Source: Vibrio intestinalis (GTDB lineage Bacteria > Pseudomonadota > Gammaproteobacteria > Enterobacterales > Vibrionaceae). From it: a stretch of 54,302 nt of DNA. The stretch is from NCBI RefSeq assembly GCF_025195085.2, contig NZ_JANAVY020000023.1, positions 1-54,302 of the forward strand, in the 5' to 3' direction. The notes beneath the pieces are model-generated. The model was given only the letters and a program-made list of their open reading frames with translations. It had not been told where the DNA came from and ran no database searches. This document shows positions 8,771 through 17,798 of the stretch, piece after piece; position 1 is the stretch's first letter; each line of letters opens with the position of its first letter. Both the position numbers and the translations under genes were made by a program.

Positions 8771-8795
8771 CATTGTGAGTTACCTGCCTACTCTA

Positions 8796-10148
8796 TTAGG
8801 CGAAGAAACGTTGTCGCTTCCATTGATACATAAATACGACCGCCAACGTGATACCGCGCATCGCCATAAAACTGAGCATGGCCAACCACAATGCATGGTT
8901 TTGTTGGCCTTGGCTGAGCAAACCAGCAGCCAAATAGAAAATAGCAAAGAAGCTACTGGTGGCGACAAACATACCATTACGCATCTCACGCCCTTTCGTT
9001 GCACCAACAAAAATGCCGTCTAGCAAGAAGCACCACATAGAAACTAGCGGCATCGCCACCAGCCACGGCATATACTCCATTGCTTTCGATTGCACTAATG
9101 GAATATCGGTGATCAGACTGATCATCTGCGATCCCGCCAAAGCAAAGACAAAGGTCAGCCCCGCGCAGATAATGAAGCTCCAAAAAAACGTCCCTATTAG
9201 AGATTGGTTTAACTGCTGTTTATCCTTCGCACCAATCGCTTTACCGACCATCGCTTCCATAGCGTAAGCAAAGCCATCCATCCCATAGGAGATGATCATT
9301 AAGAAACTCATTAACACCGCATTTGCTGCAACAATATCATCGCCAAAGCTCGCACCTTGGAAGGTCATAAAGGTGAACGTCGCTTGCAAACAAAGCGAGC
9401 GTAAAAAGATATCGCGGTTGAGTTTTACAAAACGTAGCAGGCCATTCGATGTATCTTTGAGTAGGCTTACAATCGACGGGATATTTTGCTTGATCCAAAT
9501 TCGACTTGCGCACCATAAGCCAAAGGCACAACCTGAGTAGTCGGCGATCACTGAGGCCAATGCTGCACCTTCAACCTTCCAGCCAAACCCGATCACGAAC
9601 AACACATCCAGCGCGATATTAGTGACATTGGAGATGATCACCATCCACATTGGCGCTTTCGCATTTTGCGTTCCAAGCAGCCAACCAAGTAAAACAAAAT
9701 TCGCCAATGCCGCCGGTGCACTCCAAGCGCGAATGGTGAAGTATTGCTGTCCGTAATATTTAACCTGTTCACTGGCATCACTGAAAGAGAAAACCCAATC
9801 CGCAATAAACGAATGCAAGGCTAAAAATAGCACGGCAAAAGCCATCGCCATTGCCATACCTTGAGTGAACACAAGGCCAAGTTGATGTGGGTTCTTTGCC
9901 CCAAACGATTGAGCGGTTAAGCCAGTGGTAGACATGCGTAAAAAGCCGAGCAGCCAAAACGTCACACTGATCATAGTGCTACCTAAGGCCACGCCACCTA
10001 AATACCAAGCGTGCTCCAAATGCCCAATCACAGCAGCATCCACTAAACCAAGTAGAGGCACCGTGATATTGGATAGCACCATTGGAATCGCGAGCAACAA
10101 CACTTGCTTATGCATTGCTCGATTTGAAAGGGTTTGGAAGATTTGCAC
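8796..10148 (-). CDS. dinF: MATE-family efflux transporter DinF
   Basis: A 450-residue inner-membrane protein with twelve predicted helices in two homologous halves, typical of MATE Na+/H+-coupled drug exporters. The start (LLLAIPMVLSNITVPLLGLVDAAVIG) carries the DinF-subfamily signature. E. coli dinF directly follows lexA; here a methyltransferase gene is inserted between them, but the three still run in the same direction. SOS control through the lexA promoter is therefore possible but not certain, because the methyltransferase has its own Fur-box promoter region. Confidence 0.9.
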   Translation of the reverse strand: MQIFQTLSNRAMHKQVLLLAIPMVLSNITVPLLGLVDAAVIGHLEHAWYLGGVALGSTMISVTFWLLGFLRMSTTGLTAQSFGAKNPHQLGLVFTQGMAMAMAFAVLFLALHSFIADWVFSFSDASEQVKYYGQQYFTIRAWSAPAALANFVLLGWLLGTQNAKAPMWMVIISNVTNIALDVLFVIGFGWKVEGAALASVIADYSGCAFGLWCASRIWIKQNIPSIVSLLKDTSNGLLRFVKLNRDIFLRSLCLQATFTFMTFQGASFGDDIVAANAVLMSFLMIISYGMDGFAYAMEAMVGKAIGAKDKQQLNQSLIGTFFWSFIICAGLTFVFALAGSQMISLITDIPLVQSKAMEYMPWLVAMPLVSMWCFLLDGIFVGATKGREMRNGMFVATSSFFAIFYLAAGLLSQGQQNHALWLAMLSFMAMRGITLAVVFMYQWKRQRFFA

Positions 10149-10190
10149 GTTGCTACTCTTTAATCAATTTGAGCGCAAAGTGTAACTGGA

Positions 10191-11018
10191 TCACCAGCGA
10201 AGCTGAACCACTACCGGAGTGAATCTTTGTTTAACTTTAATAAACTTATTGACCCAACGTTGCCATAACTTCCAACGGCCACAGTGTTTATCAAGCGGAG
10301 AGTAAGTTTTCGCCCAGCGCGCCCACGGTAAATAACGTAACACAGAATCACCCGGAGCATTGTAGCCATGAGCGTATTGGCCTGAGCCCATCTTCTGCCC
10401 AAGCTTGGTATTGGTTAAGTCGCCTGCAAGTACGATACAAGCACGTGCACTATCAAAATGGCGGCCTAGCGCTTGAATGAATTTAGCCACCCTTGGCTCA
10501 TCGCAATCTAATAAAGCATGCTCACATACAATCAGGAGCGGCGCTTTCTCAGGAACCGGTAAGTCATCTAACCAAGCAAGATCTTCGACACTGCCGCATT
10601 TGTGGTGGTATCGCTCACTTTTGTGGAAAAGCTTTTGCCTCCAAAGCAGGTTCTCTGTGACATCGAGTTCAAGCCAATGACAGCGGCCATTGTCTACCCG
10701 ATAGAAGCGAGTATCTAAACCTGCACCCACATTGAGAATCCAACCATCAGGGTTACGCGCGATAAATGCACTTACCTGCTCATCGCAGAGTTGGGTTAGT
10801 GTGGCGTGAAGAAGCTGCTTTTGGTCGATATCACCAGATAAGCATTCAGGGGCGAGCTGACAGCGCTGACATGCTGTTGCTGCAATAGGATCATAGACGA
10901 GGCCATCGTCTACGAGGCTCTCTCGACTGCGCAACCACAAAGGCTGCAAAAGGTTTGCAGGTATTTGGTAGCCATGTTTTAAGTGGCTTTGCTTTGAGGT
11001 TTGACGAGAGGAGGCCAT
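10191..11018 (-). CDS. SAM-dependent methyltransferase of the LCMT (PPM1) type
   Basis: About 275 residues. The SAM motif NVGAGLDTRFYR and the acidic turn LELDVTENLLWRQKLF identify the leucine carboxyl methyltransferase-like O-methyltransferase fold (PF04072 type); the substrate is unknown. An N-terminal CxxCx6C cluster (ACQRCQLAPEC) could bind metal. ATG 11018 is preferred, with AGGA eight bases upstream; ATG 11024 lies too close to the same Shine-Dalgarno. The gene sits between lexA and dinF, and two Fur-like boxes lie over a candidate promoter in front of it. I infer iron control, not just SOS control. Confidence 0.8.
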   Translation of the reverse strand: MASSRQTSKQSHLKHGYQIPANLLQPLWLRSRESLVDDGLVYDPIAATACQRCQLAPECLSGDIDQKQLLHATLTQLCDEQVSAFIARNPDGWILNVGAGLDTRFYRVDNGRCHWLELDVTENLLWRQKLFHKSERYHHKCGSVEDLAWLDDLPVPEKAPLLIVCEHALLDCDEPRVAKFIQALGRHFDSARACIVLAGDLTNTKLGQKMGSGQYAHGYNAPGDSVLRYLPWARWAKTYSPLDKHCGRWKLWQRWVNKFIKVKQRFTPVVVQLRW

Positions 11019-11050
11019 TATCATCTTCCTTCCATAGGCAGAAAAAAGAT

Positions 11051-11099
11051 GATAATGAATATCAATTACAAAAACAAGCTAATGAGAATAGATATCATC
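11051..11099 (-). promoter_or_regulatory. Two Fur-like boxes upstream of the methyltransferase
   Basis: The plus strand shows GATAATGAATATCAATTAC (11051-11069), matching 14 of 19 positions of the Fur consensus by hand count, and AATGAGAATAGATATCATC (11081-11099), which has the AATGAGAAT...ATCAT form common in Vibrio Fur sites. On the minus strand TTGTTT-17-TATCAT is a possible promoter overlapped by the first box. Confidence 0.6.
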
Positions 11100-11130
11100 T
11101 CTCATTTATTGTAATGCTGTCGATTTAGGC

Positions 11131-11751
11131 TTACATCCAATCCGTATTACGAATAATACCGACTGCAATGCCTTCAATCGCAAGGTGTTGGCTAGTCAGG
11201 TCAACTTTGATTGGTTCAAACTCTTGGTTTTCAGCGTGCAGTAGTACTGTCGCGCCTTTACGCTCTAAACGCTTCACCGTTACATCTTCGTCCACGCGAG
11301 CAACAACCACTTGGCCGTCACGCACATCTTGAGTTTTATGCACCGCCAGTAGGTCACCGTCCATAATACCGATGTCCTTCATTGACTCCCCGTTAACGCG
11401 CAGAAGAAAGTCAGCTTGTGGCTTAAACATGCCAGGGTCAACTTGGTAATGAGCTTCAACATGCTCTTGGGCCAAGATAGGTTCACCTGCGGCAACCTGA
11501 CCAATCAAAGGTAAGCCTTGATCGTCGTTTGCAGCATCTTCAAGCAAGATACGAATACCACGAGATGCACCTGGGATGATCTCAATCGCTTGTTTACGCG
11601 CAAGCGCTTTTAAGTGTTCTTCCGCAGCATTAGCTGAACGGAAACCAAGTTCTTTTGCAATTTCAGCACGCGTTGGTGGCATGCCTGTATCTTCAATTTT
11701 GCCTTTGATTAAATCAAATACTTGTTGCTGGCGGGGCGTTAACGGCTTCAT
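11131..11751 (-). CDS. lexA: LexA repressor, SOS regulator
   Basis: A self-cleaving repressor of the DNA-damage response. The 206 residues have an N-terminal winged helix (PPTRAEIAKELGFRSANAAEEHL), the cleavage site Ala88-Gly89 (VAAGEP) and the catalytic dyad Ser123 (NGESM) and Lys160 (VTVKRLER), corresponding to E. coli Ala84-Gly85, Ser119 and Lys156. Two SOS boxes precede the gene, giving autoregulation. dgkA lies upstream in the same direction, the reverse-flank arrangement known from E. coli (plsB / dgkA-lexA-dinF). Confidence 0.98.
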   Translation of the reverse strand: MKPLTPRQQQVFDLIKGKIEDTGMPPTRAEIAKELGFRSANAAEEHLKALARKQAIEIIPGASRGIRILLEDAANDDQGLPLIGQVAAGEPILAQEHVEAHYQVDPGMFKPQADFLLRVNGESMKDIGIMDGDLLAVHKTQDVRDGQVVVARVDEDVTVKRLERKGATVLLHAENQEFEPIKVDLTSQHLAIEGIAVGIIRNTDWM

Positions 11752-11758
11752 AAGTCAC

Positions 11759-11794
11759 CTGTCTTTTTATACAGTTAACTGTGAGTATATCCAG
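11759..11794 (-). promoter_or_regulatory. Tandem SOS (LexA) boxes of lexA
   Basis: On the plus strand CTGT-8-ACAG (11759-11774, perfect ends) and CTGT-8-CCAG (11779-11794, one mismatch) lie 8 and 28 bases upstream of the lexA start. The double-box layout is like that of E. coli lexA. Confidence 0.9.
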
Positions 11795-11845
11795 TAAGTG
11801 AGCAAATGAAAAGCGAATTGATGGTTTTTTAATGGCTTAGCAAAA

Positions 11846-12208
11846 TCAGAACACAATTATCTCTAACCATGTGTATCCGGTAAGTAACATGGTGAGCATC
11901 ACCGCCGCTGAGCCGATGTCTTTCGCCTTGCCTGCCAGTTCGTGTTGCTCAGTCCCAATGCGGTCGACGACTGCCTCAATCGCGCTGTTGACTAACTCCA
12001 TGACTAAAACCAACACCACGGTCGCGACTAATAGTATCCGTTCAACTTGAGAAACATCTAGCCAAAAGGCCAATGGCAGCATGATGCTCGCCAGTGCAAT
12101 TTCCTCACGAAAGGCGGGCTCACTTTTAAACGCGGCTTTCAAACCTTGCCAAGAATAGCGTGTGGCATTAATGATACGTTTTAAACCATGGACTGTTTTT
12201 TGTGGCAC
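11846..12208 (-). CDS. dgkA: Diacylglycerol kinase
   Basis: A small inner-membrane enzyme that phosphorylates diacylglycerol to phosphatidate, recycling lipid left over from periplasmic glucan and lipid A modification. The 120 residues have three transmembrane segments and the active-site signature ELVNSAIEAVVDRIG followed by HELAGKAKDIGSAAV. The start is a GTG with GAGA upstream; no in-frame ATG fits better. It is divergent from plsB, another phospholipid gene, as in E. coli. Confidence 0.95.
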   Translation of the reverse strand: MPQKTVHGLKRIINATRYSWQGLKAAFKSEPAFREEIALASIMLPLAFWLDVSQVERILLVATVVLVLVMELVNSAIEAVVDRIGTEQHELAGKAKDIGSAAVMLTMLLTGYTWLEIIVF

Positions 12209-12413
12209 GTTGTGTTCTCATTTATTTTTGCGGTGATGACTGCGTTGTAGGGAAATTGACGTTTTCATACTCAATTAGCATTAAAAGGTTCGACCAGTTT
12301 CTGTTATCCTTGCAGCCGAAAAAAATAACTGCTTGGGCGCATCCCCACTTCTACACTTAAAGAATTGGAAATGTGCTTATGCTTATTACCTATTTTTGAG
12401 GCAAAGAACCTTT

Positions 12414-14855
12414 ATGTCTTCTGGACGCTCTCTATCTCGCTCACTATTGAAACTGCCAATGTCAGTCCTAGTGAAGGGAACTGCTATTCCTTCAAACCCA
12501 ATTGAAGATCATAGCATTGATGTTAACAAGCCCATCATCTATGCACTACCTTATCGCTCTAGTGTTGATCTATTAAGCTTACAAAAACAAGTCATTAAGC
12601 TTGGTCTACCTGATCCTTTAGAGCCAATCGAAATTAACGGTAAGAGCTTTAACCGTTACGTCTTTACCTCTTCACGCCAAACTGTAATGGGTGACGATCA
12701 AGACGTACCGGCAGAATCTATCGCGCTATTTTCTGATTTGCTGGCGCTGCATAAAGACGACACGGAACTTGATGTACAGGTTATCCCTGCCACTGTCCTT
12801 TGGGGCCGTAAGCCGGGTAAAGAAGACAAGCGTACTAACTATCTACAATCACTCAATGGCCCACAAAAAGCCAAAGCTGTATTACTAGCTGGCCGTGATT
12901 GTTTGGTGCGTATTAGCCCTGTGGTATCACTGCGTTACATGGCTAACTCGCACGGTACTGACGCTTCTATCGCGCATAAACTGGCGCGTGTGGCTCGCAT
13001 CCACTTCTCACGCCAAAAGCTGGCCGCATCTGGCCCTAACCTGCCTAGCCGTCAAGCTTTGTTCAACCGCCTAATGAAATCAAAAGCGATTGAAAAAGCG
13101 ATTGAAGATGAAGCAAAAACTAAAGACATCTCACTAGAGAAAGCACGTAAAGAAGCGCAAGACATCATGGATGAGATTGCCGCAGATTTCTCTTACTCAT
13201 TAGTCAAAAATGGCGATCGCCTACTTGGTTGGTTGTGGAATCGAATCTACCAAGGCTTAAACATCAACAATGCAGCAACTGTGCGTCGCTTAGCACAAGA
13301 TGGTCATGAGATTGTTTACGTGCCTTGTCACCGTAGCCACATGGACTATCTACTGCTGTCTTACGTGCTTTACCATGAAGGCATGGTACCGCCGCATATT
13401 GCCGCCGGTATTAACTTAAACTTCTTCCCGGCGGGTCCTATCTTCCGTCGTGGCGGTGCGTTCTTTATTCGCCGTAGCTTTAAAGGCAATAAACTCTATT
13501 CGACTATTTTCCGTGAGTATCTTGCAGAGCTATTTACTAAAGGTTATTCAGTCGAATACTTCAGCGAAGGTGGTCGTTCTCGTACTGGTCGCTTACTGCA
13601 AGCGAAAACCGGCATGCTCGCAATGACCATTCAGGCAATGCTTCGCGGCCTAAACCGTCCAGTGACTTTAGTGCCTGTCTACATCGGTTACGAGCACGTA
13701 ATGGAAGTCGGCACTTACGCAAAAGAACTGCGTGGTAAACGCAAAGAAAAAGAAAACGCTGGCCTTGTGCTGCGCACCATCCGCAAGCTACGCAACTTTG
13801 GCCAAGGCTACGTTAACTTTGGTGAGCCAATCCCGCTGAACCATTACTTAAACGAGCACGCGCCAGAGTGGACTAAAGACATCGACCCTATGGGGGCAAC
13901 GAAGCCACAATGGTTGTCACCGGTTGTGAATGGTCTTGCGACTAAGATGATGACGCACATTAATGATGCCGCAGCAGCTAACGCACTCACCTTGTGCGCA
14001 ACGGCGCTACTGGCTTCGCGTCAACGTGCGCTTTCTCGCGACAGCTTAGTGCAGCAGATTGATTGCTACCTATCACTACTGAAAGAAGTACCTTACTCTG
14101 GAACGTTCACAGTGCCAGATGAAGATGCAGAGTCTTTAGTGAAACACGCGGAATCACTCGACAAATTTGTCATGGAACGCGACAGCATCGGTGAGATTGT
14201 CTCGCTTGATCGTGAACAGTCAATCTTGATGACGTACTACCGCAACAACATCATCCACCTATTTGCGATTCCGTCATTGATTGCGCAAATGCTGGTTCGT
14301 CAGCACCGCATGAGTGTGGAGCAAGTTAAACGTAACGTCGCCAAAGTAGTTCCGTTCTTAAAGCAAGAACTGTTCTTGAGTGTGGATGAAGAGCGTTTAG
14401 ATGAAGTCGTCGAAAGCTACCTACAAGAGCTTGCTCGCCAAGGTCATATCGCTATTGAGAACGATCAGGTAACTATTAATGAGAGCAACACTCAAGTGCT
14501 GGTGCTTCTAGGCCGCACGATTAGCGAAACTCTGCAACGTTACTCAATTGCTCTAAACCTATTGGTTAAGAATCCTGAGCTAGGTAAATCTGATCTAGAG
14601 AAAAAGAGCCAAGAAATTGCTCAGCGTCTTGGTCGCCTACATGGTATCAATGCACCAGAGTTCTTCGACAAAGGTGTATTTGCGTCGCTGTTTGCAACGC
14701 TAAAACAGCAAGCTTACTTAGACAATGATGGTAACTGCGATACGGCTAAAACGCTCGATTTGGCTGAGCTACTATACTCGATGCTTTATCCAGAAGTGCG
14801 CTTAACCATTAAAGAGAGCGTCTGCCAAGCAACAGAAGATTGCTCAGAAGACTAA
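12414..14855 (+). CDS. plsB: Glycerol-3-phosphate 1-O-acyltransferase
   Basis: Catalyses the first committed step of phospholipid synthesis, acylating sn-glycerol-3-phosphate at the inner membrane. The acyltransferase block HRSHMDYLLLS (HX4D, around residue 310) is followed by GPIFRRGGAFFIRR, YFSEGGRSRTGRLL and VPVYIGYEH. The 813 residues from ATG 12414 match the E. coli enzyme (807) from the N-terminus (LSRSLLKLPMSVLVK) to the end. An upstream TTG at 12333 stays in frame but extends beyond any homologous start. Divergent from dgkA. Confidence 0.97.
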   Translation: MSSGRSLSRSLLKLPMSVLVKGTAIPSNPIEDHSIDVNKPIIYALPYRSSVDLLSLQKQVIKLGLPDPLEPIEINGKSFNRYVFTSSRQTVMGDDQDVPAESIALFSDLLALHKDDTELDVQVIPATVLWGRKPGKEDKRTNYLQSLNGPQKAKAVLLAGRDCLVRISPVVSLRYMANSHGTDASIAHKLARVARIHFSRQKLAASGPNLPSRQALFNRLMKSKAIEKAIEDEAKTKDISLEKARKEAQDIMDEIAADFSYSLVKNGDRLLGWLWNRIYQGLNINNAATVRRLAQDGHEIVYVPCHRSHMDYLLLSYVLYHEGMVPPHIAAGINLNFFPAGPIFRRGGAFFIRRSFKGNKLYSTIFREYLAELFTKGYSVEYFSEGGRSRTGRLLQAKTGMLAMTIQAMLRGLNRPVTLVPVYIGYEHVMEVGTYAKELRGKRKEKENAGLVLRTIRKLRNFGQGYVNFGEPIPLNHYLNEHAPEWTKDIDPMGATKPQWLSPVVNGLATKMMTHINDAAAANALTLCATALLASRQRALSRDSLVQQIDCYLSLLKEVPYSGTFTVPDEDAESLVKHAESLDKFVMERDSIGEIVSLDREQSILMTYYRNNIIHLFAIPSLIAQMLVRQHRMSVEQVKRNVAKVVPFLKQELFLSVDEERLDEVVESYLQELARQGHIAIENDQVTINESNTQVLVLLGRTISETLQRYSIALNLLVKNPELGKSDLEKKSQEIAQRLGRLHGINAPEFFDKGVFASLFATLKQQAYLDNDGNCDTAKTLDLAELLYSMLYPEVRLTIKESVCQATEDCSED

Positions 14856-14879
14856 CGACAACTCTTTTCGATACAGACT

Positions 14880-14910
14880 AAAAAGGCACTCATTGAGTGC
14901 CTTTTGTTTT
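14880..14910. terminator. Bidirectional terminator between plsB and ubiA
   Basis: An AAAAGGCACTC/GAGTGCCTTTT stem with an ATT centre, A-rich on the left and T-rich on the right, lies between convergent genes. Confidence 0.85.
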
Positions 14911-14937
14911 ACTGCTATTTCCGCTTTAACGGAATAC

Positions 14938-15792
14938 TTACCAATAAGCGATAAGTAAACCCAACGCGATAATCATACCGACGTAGTTATTGTTTAAAAA
15001 CGCTTGGAAGCATAAGTCACGTTCACGATGACGAATCAAATGCTGCTGGAAAACAAACAAGGCTCCTACAGCCAATACGCTCCAGTAGAAGCTCGCGCCT
15101 AAAGATAAGTAGGAGCCTAAACCAATCAACATCGCTACAGTCACAAGCTGCAACACACCAATAATGGTCTTATCAAAGCGGCCAAACAAAATCGCCGTCG
15201 ACTTAATACCAATTTTCAAATCATCGTCACGATCGACCATGGCATATTGGGTATCGTAGGCAATGGTCCATAAAGCATTCATCGCAAATAGAAACCACAC
15301 CACAGGCGGCAGTTCATTCGCTTGTGCAGCCCAAGCCATAGGAATCGCCCAGCTAAACGCTAAGCCTAAAAACAGCTGAGGGAGATGGGTATAGCGCTTC
15401 ATAAATGGGTAGATAAAGGCCAGCACAATACCAATAAATGACAGCTGAATAGTCAGGGCATTCATGCTCAGTACGAGTGCAAAAGAGACTACTGCTAATA
15501 GGACAAATAACGCAATTGCTTCTTTAGCCGACACTAATCCTGAAGGCATAGGTCGGTGTTGGGTACGCTTAACATGACCATCCACTTTACGATCTGCAAA
15601 GTCATTAATCACACAACCCGCTGAGCGCATTAAAAACACACCCAGCACAAACACCACCAACACGTCCAAGCGTGGCATTCCTTCTGCTGCAATGATCAAT
15701 GCCCACATTGTCGGCCATAGCAGTAACAGGCTACCAATCGGCCTGTTCATACGCATCAATTGCCAATATGCGATTGCTTTAGCTGTGGTCAT
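14938..15792 (-). CDS. ubiA: 4-hydroxybenzoate polyprenyltransferase
   Basis: A membrane prenyltransferase that attaches the polyprenyl tail to 4-hydroxybenzoate in ubiquinone synthesis. The two Mg-diphosphate motifs are NDFADRKVDGHVKRT and DTQYAMVDRDDDLKIG. The 284 residues have eight to nine hydrophobic helices. It follows ubiC with no gap; a strong Shine-Dalgarno (AAGGAGAG) lies inside the 3' end of ubiC, so the two enzymes for successive steps are co-translated. Confidence 0.97.
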   Translation of the reverse strand: MTTAKAIAYWQLMRMNRPIGSLLLLWPTMWALIIAAEGMPRLDVLVVFVLGVFLMRSAGCVINDFADRKVDGHVKRTQHRPMPSGLVSAKEAIALFVLLAVVSFALVLSMNALTIQLSFIGIVLAFIYPFMKRYTHLPQLFLGLAFSWAIPMAWAAQANELPPVVWFLFAMNALWTIAYDTQYAMVDRDDDLKIGIKSTAILFGRFDKTIIGVLQLVTVAMLIGLGSYLSLGASFYWSVLAVGALFVFQQHLIRHRERDLCFQAFLNNNYVGMIIALGLLIAYW

Positions 15793-16332
15793 TTATACTC
15801 TCTCCTTAGAGTAAATAGGCGCGTCAGGCAAAAATAATTCAGCCACCAGCATAGGTTTATCATTCATCCACAAACGTGAGCGACGCGCCAAACACAAGCC
15901 ATGCTCGGTTTCAGCCCAGCCTACTTGCAAGGCATCACGCTTCACATTGTCTGAACTGAACACGGTTAGCCCAAGTGGTATCTCACCCTGCTGAGATAAG
16001 TCGTAAGGTTGATCAATCAAAGAAGAATTTGGGATCAAGGTGCGCCCTAATACCCAAGGCGCATCATCGCCTTTCAACACTACTTTTCGTAATAGACAGC
16101 TTTCACTGCCTAACAGCGCTTGTTCCTGTGTATCCAACTCGCTTGCTGGAACAACATGGTTATGAAATAGATCTACGTTCAATTGCTGACAACAAGTTTC
16201 CAATAAACGTGACAGCGAGCCCTGTTCTAACAACCATTTTTCCGCAATCTGGGAAGGAAAGCTAAACTTATCAGGCTGTTGCCATTCAACATTGCGTAGC
16301 GCCGATAAATAAAGCGTAATCATTTGATTCAT
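15793..16332 (-). CDS. ubiC: Chorismate lyase
   Basis: Splits chorismate into 4-hydroxybenzoate and pyruvate, the entry step to ubiquinone. About 180 residues with family features LLRKVVL, WVLGRTLIP and a C-terminal MLVAELFLPDAPIY containing the conserved Glu. Similarity to E. coli UbiC is modest, but gene order (ubiC-ubiA) supports the call. The start is uncertain: ATG 16332 and ATG 16323 are both in frame, a TTG lies at 16344, and none has a good Shine-Dalgarno. Confidence 0.9.
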   Translation of the reverse strand: MNQMITLYLSALRNVEWQQPDKFSFPSQIAEKWLLEQGSLSRLLETCCQQLNVDLFHNHVVPASELDTQEQALLGSESCLLRKVVLKGDDAPWVLGRTLIPNSSLIDQPYDLSQQGEIPLGLTVFSSDNVKRDALQVGWAETEHGLCLARRSRLWMNDKPMLVAELFLPDAPIYSKERV

Positions 16333-16495
16333 ATTAGTATTCAATAAGTCGCTTTATCATCGTACAATAAAGCCTCAATCTGTCGTGTTAACTGCTCAAT
16401 AGCGGATAACAAGAATTCATTACAAATAGATGCTCTATTGTAACAAGACTCAAGCGATTCGAGTATCACGATCCGAACAAAGAAAAGTTAGAAAT

Positions 16496-16903
16496 ATGTT
16501 TAAACGTTACATAGTCCAAATATTTGCCGCTTTCGCCATCTTGCTTGCTGTGCCATCAGTTGCTCAAGAAGAAGGGGCACCTAAGCTGGCGTACTTTACT
16601 CTAGAGCCTGACTTAACGACCAACTTCTACACCAAAGGTAAGCAACTGGGCTATATCCAAGTGCGTATAGACATCATGGTGGCAAACGATACTGACTTGC
16701 CTCTTATCGAACTGCACCAACCTTTGATTCGTGATGCAGTCATCGAACTGCTTGGCAAACAAACTGAAGATACGATTAAGTCACTCGCAGGGCGTGAAGA
16801 CTTACGTAAACATTTGGTCGAACATCTGAACTCTATTTTGCTACCAGAAACCGGTAAAACCATCATTGCTGATTTACTGTTTACCAAATATCTCTATCAG
16901 TAA
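16496..16903 (+). CDS. FliL-like periplasmic protein
   Basis: A 135-residue protein from ATG 16496 with a signal-type N-terminus (FAAFAILLAVPSVAQEE) and a FliL-type stomatin-like domain (YIQVRIDIMVAND, PLIRDAVIELL, IADLLFTKYLYQ). Classical FliL keeps an uncleaved N-terminal helix and sits in a flagellar operon. This one looks cleavable (after VAQ or nearby) and is isolated between ubiC and glpG with no flagellar neighbour. It may assist a motor or be a paralogue with another role. A strong terminator follows. Confidence 0.8.
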   Translation: MFKRYIVQIFAAFAILLAVPSVAQEEGAPKLAYFTLEPDLTTNFYTKGKQLGYIQVRIDIMVANDTDLPLIELHQPLIRDAVIELLGKQTEDTIKSLAGREDLRKHLVEHLNSILLPETGKTIIADLLFTKYLYQ

Positions 16904-16919
16904 AACAGACCACCTAAAC

Positions 16920-16948
16920 GAAAAAAGCGGCTAAAGCCGCTTTTTTTA
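16920..16948. terminator. Bidirectional terminator between the FliL-like gene and glpG
   Basis: An AAAGCGGC/GCCGCTTT stem with a TAAA loop is flanked by A and T runs between convergent genes. Confidence 0.88.
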
Positions 16949-16961
16949 GTTCTGCACTAAA

Positions 16962-17786
16962 TTACTTTCTCGAACTGTCGAATAACGCGACCAATAGGCC
17001 CGCAATCAAACCGACAAGGTGCGCGGTATTGGCAATCGCCATCACCGGCTGAATATAACCTAGCACTAGCCAAGCAATCATAAAGCCAAACACAGGCTTA
17101 GGCATTGATAAGCCAAACTGCGGCGCTCTAACACCCATTAACCATGTGTAACCCACTAAGGCATACACCACACCAGATAAGCCACCAAAGTTTGCCCCTT
17201 CAACCCAGTATTGGCCAATACCTGACAATGCTGCGGAGAAGATAAACAATTGCACCAGCTTGCCTGTGCCTAGTCGCTGCTCAATATCACCACCAAGCTG
17301 CCACCACCACAGTAAGTTAAAGGCAATATGCATGATAGAGAAATGCAGCAGGCCATGGCTCAGCCAGCGCCAAAGCTGCCACTCTTGCCCTGCAAATGCA
17401 GGAAAGTGCAGCGCTCTAAATACCGCTTCACCGTAACCCACTTGCTGCAAAACAAAAATGCCAATACACAACGCCATGCTCAATAGACTAAACGGGCCAG
17501 CTTTGGCTTTGATCATCGTCATCATGCTTGGTGAGCTGTATTTGAAATGATTTTGACGAGTTTCCGCCATATCCCATGATGCAGCCTGATACTTAGCGTC
17601 ATTCGGATTATCGAGAAAATGTTTGAGCTCGGCTTCTGCTTCGATTTGCTGCTCAACGTCTAATAACCACAAGGTAAATTGACCACCACCTTCAGGCATC
17701 ATCTTCACTTCTATTTGGCGCGATGCCATATAGTCAATAAACGCCTGAGCCACTCTTGGCTGAGTTAAGGTAATCAATCTAATCAT
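16962..17786 (-). CDS. glpG: Rhomboid intramembrane serine protease GlpG
   Basis: Cleaves transmembrane substrates within the inner membrane. The catalytic dyad is Ser204 (GGLSGVVYAL) and His256 (NTAHLVGL), with the oxyanion residues His153 and Asn157 in HIAFNLLWW, equivalent to E. coli Ser201, His254, His150 and Asn154. A soluble N-terminal domain (about 1-90) precedes six helices, as in E. coli GlpG (276 residues). It follows glpE by 12 bases. The glycerol regulator glpR, which shares their operon in E. coli, is absent here. Confidence 0.97.
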   Translation of the reverse strand: MIRLITLTQPRVAQAFIDYMASRQIEVKMMPEGGGQFTLWLLDVEQQIEAEAELKHFLDNPNDAKYQAASWDMAETRQNHFKYSSPSMMTMIKAKAGPFSLLSMALCIGIFVLQQVGYGEAVFRALHFPAFAGQEWQLWRWLSHGLLHFSIMHIAFNLLWWWQLGGDIEQRLGTGKLVQLFIFSAALSGIGQYWVEGANFGGLSGVVYALVGYTWLMGVRAPQFGLSMPKPVFGFMIAWLVLGYIQPVMAIANTAHLVGLIAGLLVALFDSSRK

Positions 17787-17798
17787 GGTTATACTGCT

